This document shows positions 63,141 to 64,000 of a stretch of 64,000 nt of DNA, piece by piece. Both the position numbers and the translations under genes were made by a program. The notes beneath the pieces are model-generated. The model worked only from the letters and a program-made list of their open reading frames with translations, was not told the DNA's origin and did no database searches. Within the stretch, counting starts at the first letter, position 1, and each line of letters begins with the position of its first letter. Source of the stretch: Carcinoscorpius rotundicauda (lineage: Eukaryota; Arthropoda; Merostomata; Xiphosura; Limulidae); the NCBI GenBank assembly GCA_011833715.1, contig CM022393.1, forward strand, positions 82,556,952 through 82,620,951. Direction: 5' to 3'.

Positions 63141-63608
63141 TAAATGATTGTTTGTTTTGTCACTTATTTTATCCACATGCATTCGCGCATGCACGTGTGC
63201 AACTTTTTAACAAGGAAAGCTAGCGAAAAGCCATAAATATTAAAACCGGACTGATACAATAAATAAACTAACAACTTCCCTGAACACAATCACCAGAGCC
63301 CCCTTTAAACGTGTCTCTCCTCACAACAACTACCTGAAGAAAAAATAAATGAATTAATAGAAACAGCAATGCGAGCGTTCACGTCAACCCATCGTGTTTC
63401 CTTTCCAACTAGATCACTGGACAGAAAAATTACACTGCGTCTGTCCTGTGAAAGCTGGTTTTCAGACACTTCACTGTTATTAGTACTTATCTACATTTCA
63501 TCATGACTTTGGTGTATTCAACAACACTTTCACCAAGAACCCAACATCCTCTTCGACCACATTCTTCACTAACTACATCCACGTAGTTCTTCCGTCCATC
63601 TTCTCAAC

Positions 63609-63995
63609 CTGACCACAACAATATTGATCAAACCAACGCTGACAAACGAACATCTCTCTGTTGACCCTTGCTCTGACCACAACAATATTGATCAAACCAA
63701 CGTTGACAAACGAACATCTCTCTGTTGACCCTTGCTCTGACCACAACAATATTGATCAAACCAACGCTGACAAACGAACATTTCTCTGTTGACCCTTGCT
63801 CTGACCACAACAATATTGATCAAACCAACGTTGATAAACGAACATCTCTCTGTTGACCCTTGCTCTGACCACAAAAATATTGATCAAACCAACGTTGACA
63901 AACGAACATCTCTCTGTTGACCCTTGCTCTGACCACAACAATATTGATCAAACCAACGCTGACAAACGAACATCTCTCTGTTGACCCTTGTTCTG
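63609..63995. repeat. 64-bp tandem array at the window end
   Basis: Six copies of a 64-bp unit beginning ctgaccacaacaatattgat, with single-base differences (aacgctg/aacgttg). The frames across it are artefacts of the repeat. Confidence 0.93.
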
Positions 63996-64000
63996 TGAAA

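Noticed and set aside
63628..63941. Three overlapping minus-strand frames of about 60 codons
   Set aside because: Readings of the 64-bp array in successive frames.

Overview
This is a eukaryotic, animal-type genomic window. Its genes are split into short exons with GT..AG introns, and the DNA between them is AT-rich and full of tRNA-derived SINEs, dead DNA transposons and minisatellites. About twenty copies of one tRNA-Thr-like SINE, plus two related SINE families, resemble repeats I associate with chelicerates, horseshoe crabs in particular. That species call is inference only; nothing in the window proves it.

Three genes can be rebuilt exon by exon. (1) Bystin (BYSL), plus strand, 2351-17762, nine exons, 430 residues: a 40S ribosome-assembly factor. 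(2) The mitochondrial F1-ATPase inhibitor IF1 (ATP5IF1), minus strand, 24385-18115, five very small exons, 112 residues; it meets bystin tail to tail. (3) A class II DYRK kinase closest to DYRK4, minus strand, about 61514-45526, twelve exons, about 632 residues. It includes the whole kinase domain, the last coding exon ending in LPPIL, and a decayed second copy of that last exon. No functional link between the three genes is evident.

Layout: 1-2350 is upstream DNA with two SINEs. 2351-17762 is bystin; intron 7 carries a 38-bp minisatellite and intron 8 begins with decayed copies of exon 8. 18115-24385 is IF1, with a mariner-type MITE in an intron. 24386-45525 is gene-poor, filled with SINEs, a 48-bp array, a 54-bp array of about 1.75 kb, a piggyBac-like MITE and a dead mariner with two internal tandem expansions. 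45526-61514 is the DYRK gene, whose introns hold a 3-kb hAT element (itself hit by a SINE), a second piggyBac-like MITE and stacked SINE insertions. 61515-64000 is upstream DNA with a degenerate repeat family and a 64-bp array at the window end.

I found no clearly new biological system. The observations most worth following up are the duplicated DYRK terminal exon, the mosaic relationship between the SINE families, hammerhead-like repeats, a substituted pH-sensing histidine in IF1, and the internally amplified mariner.
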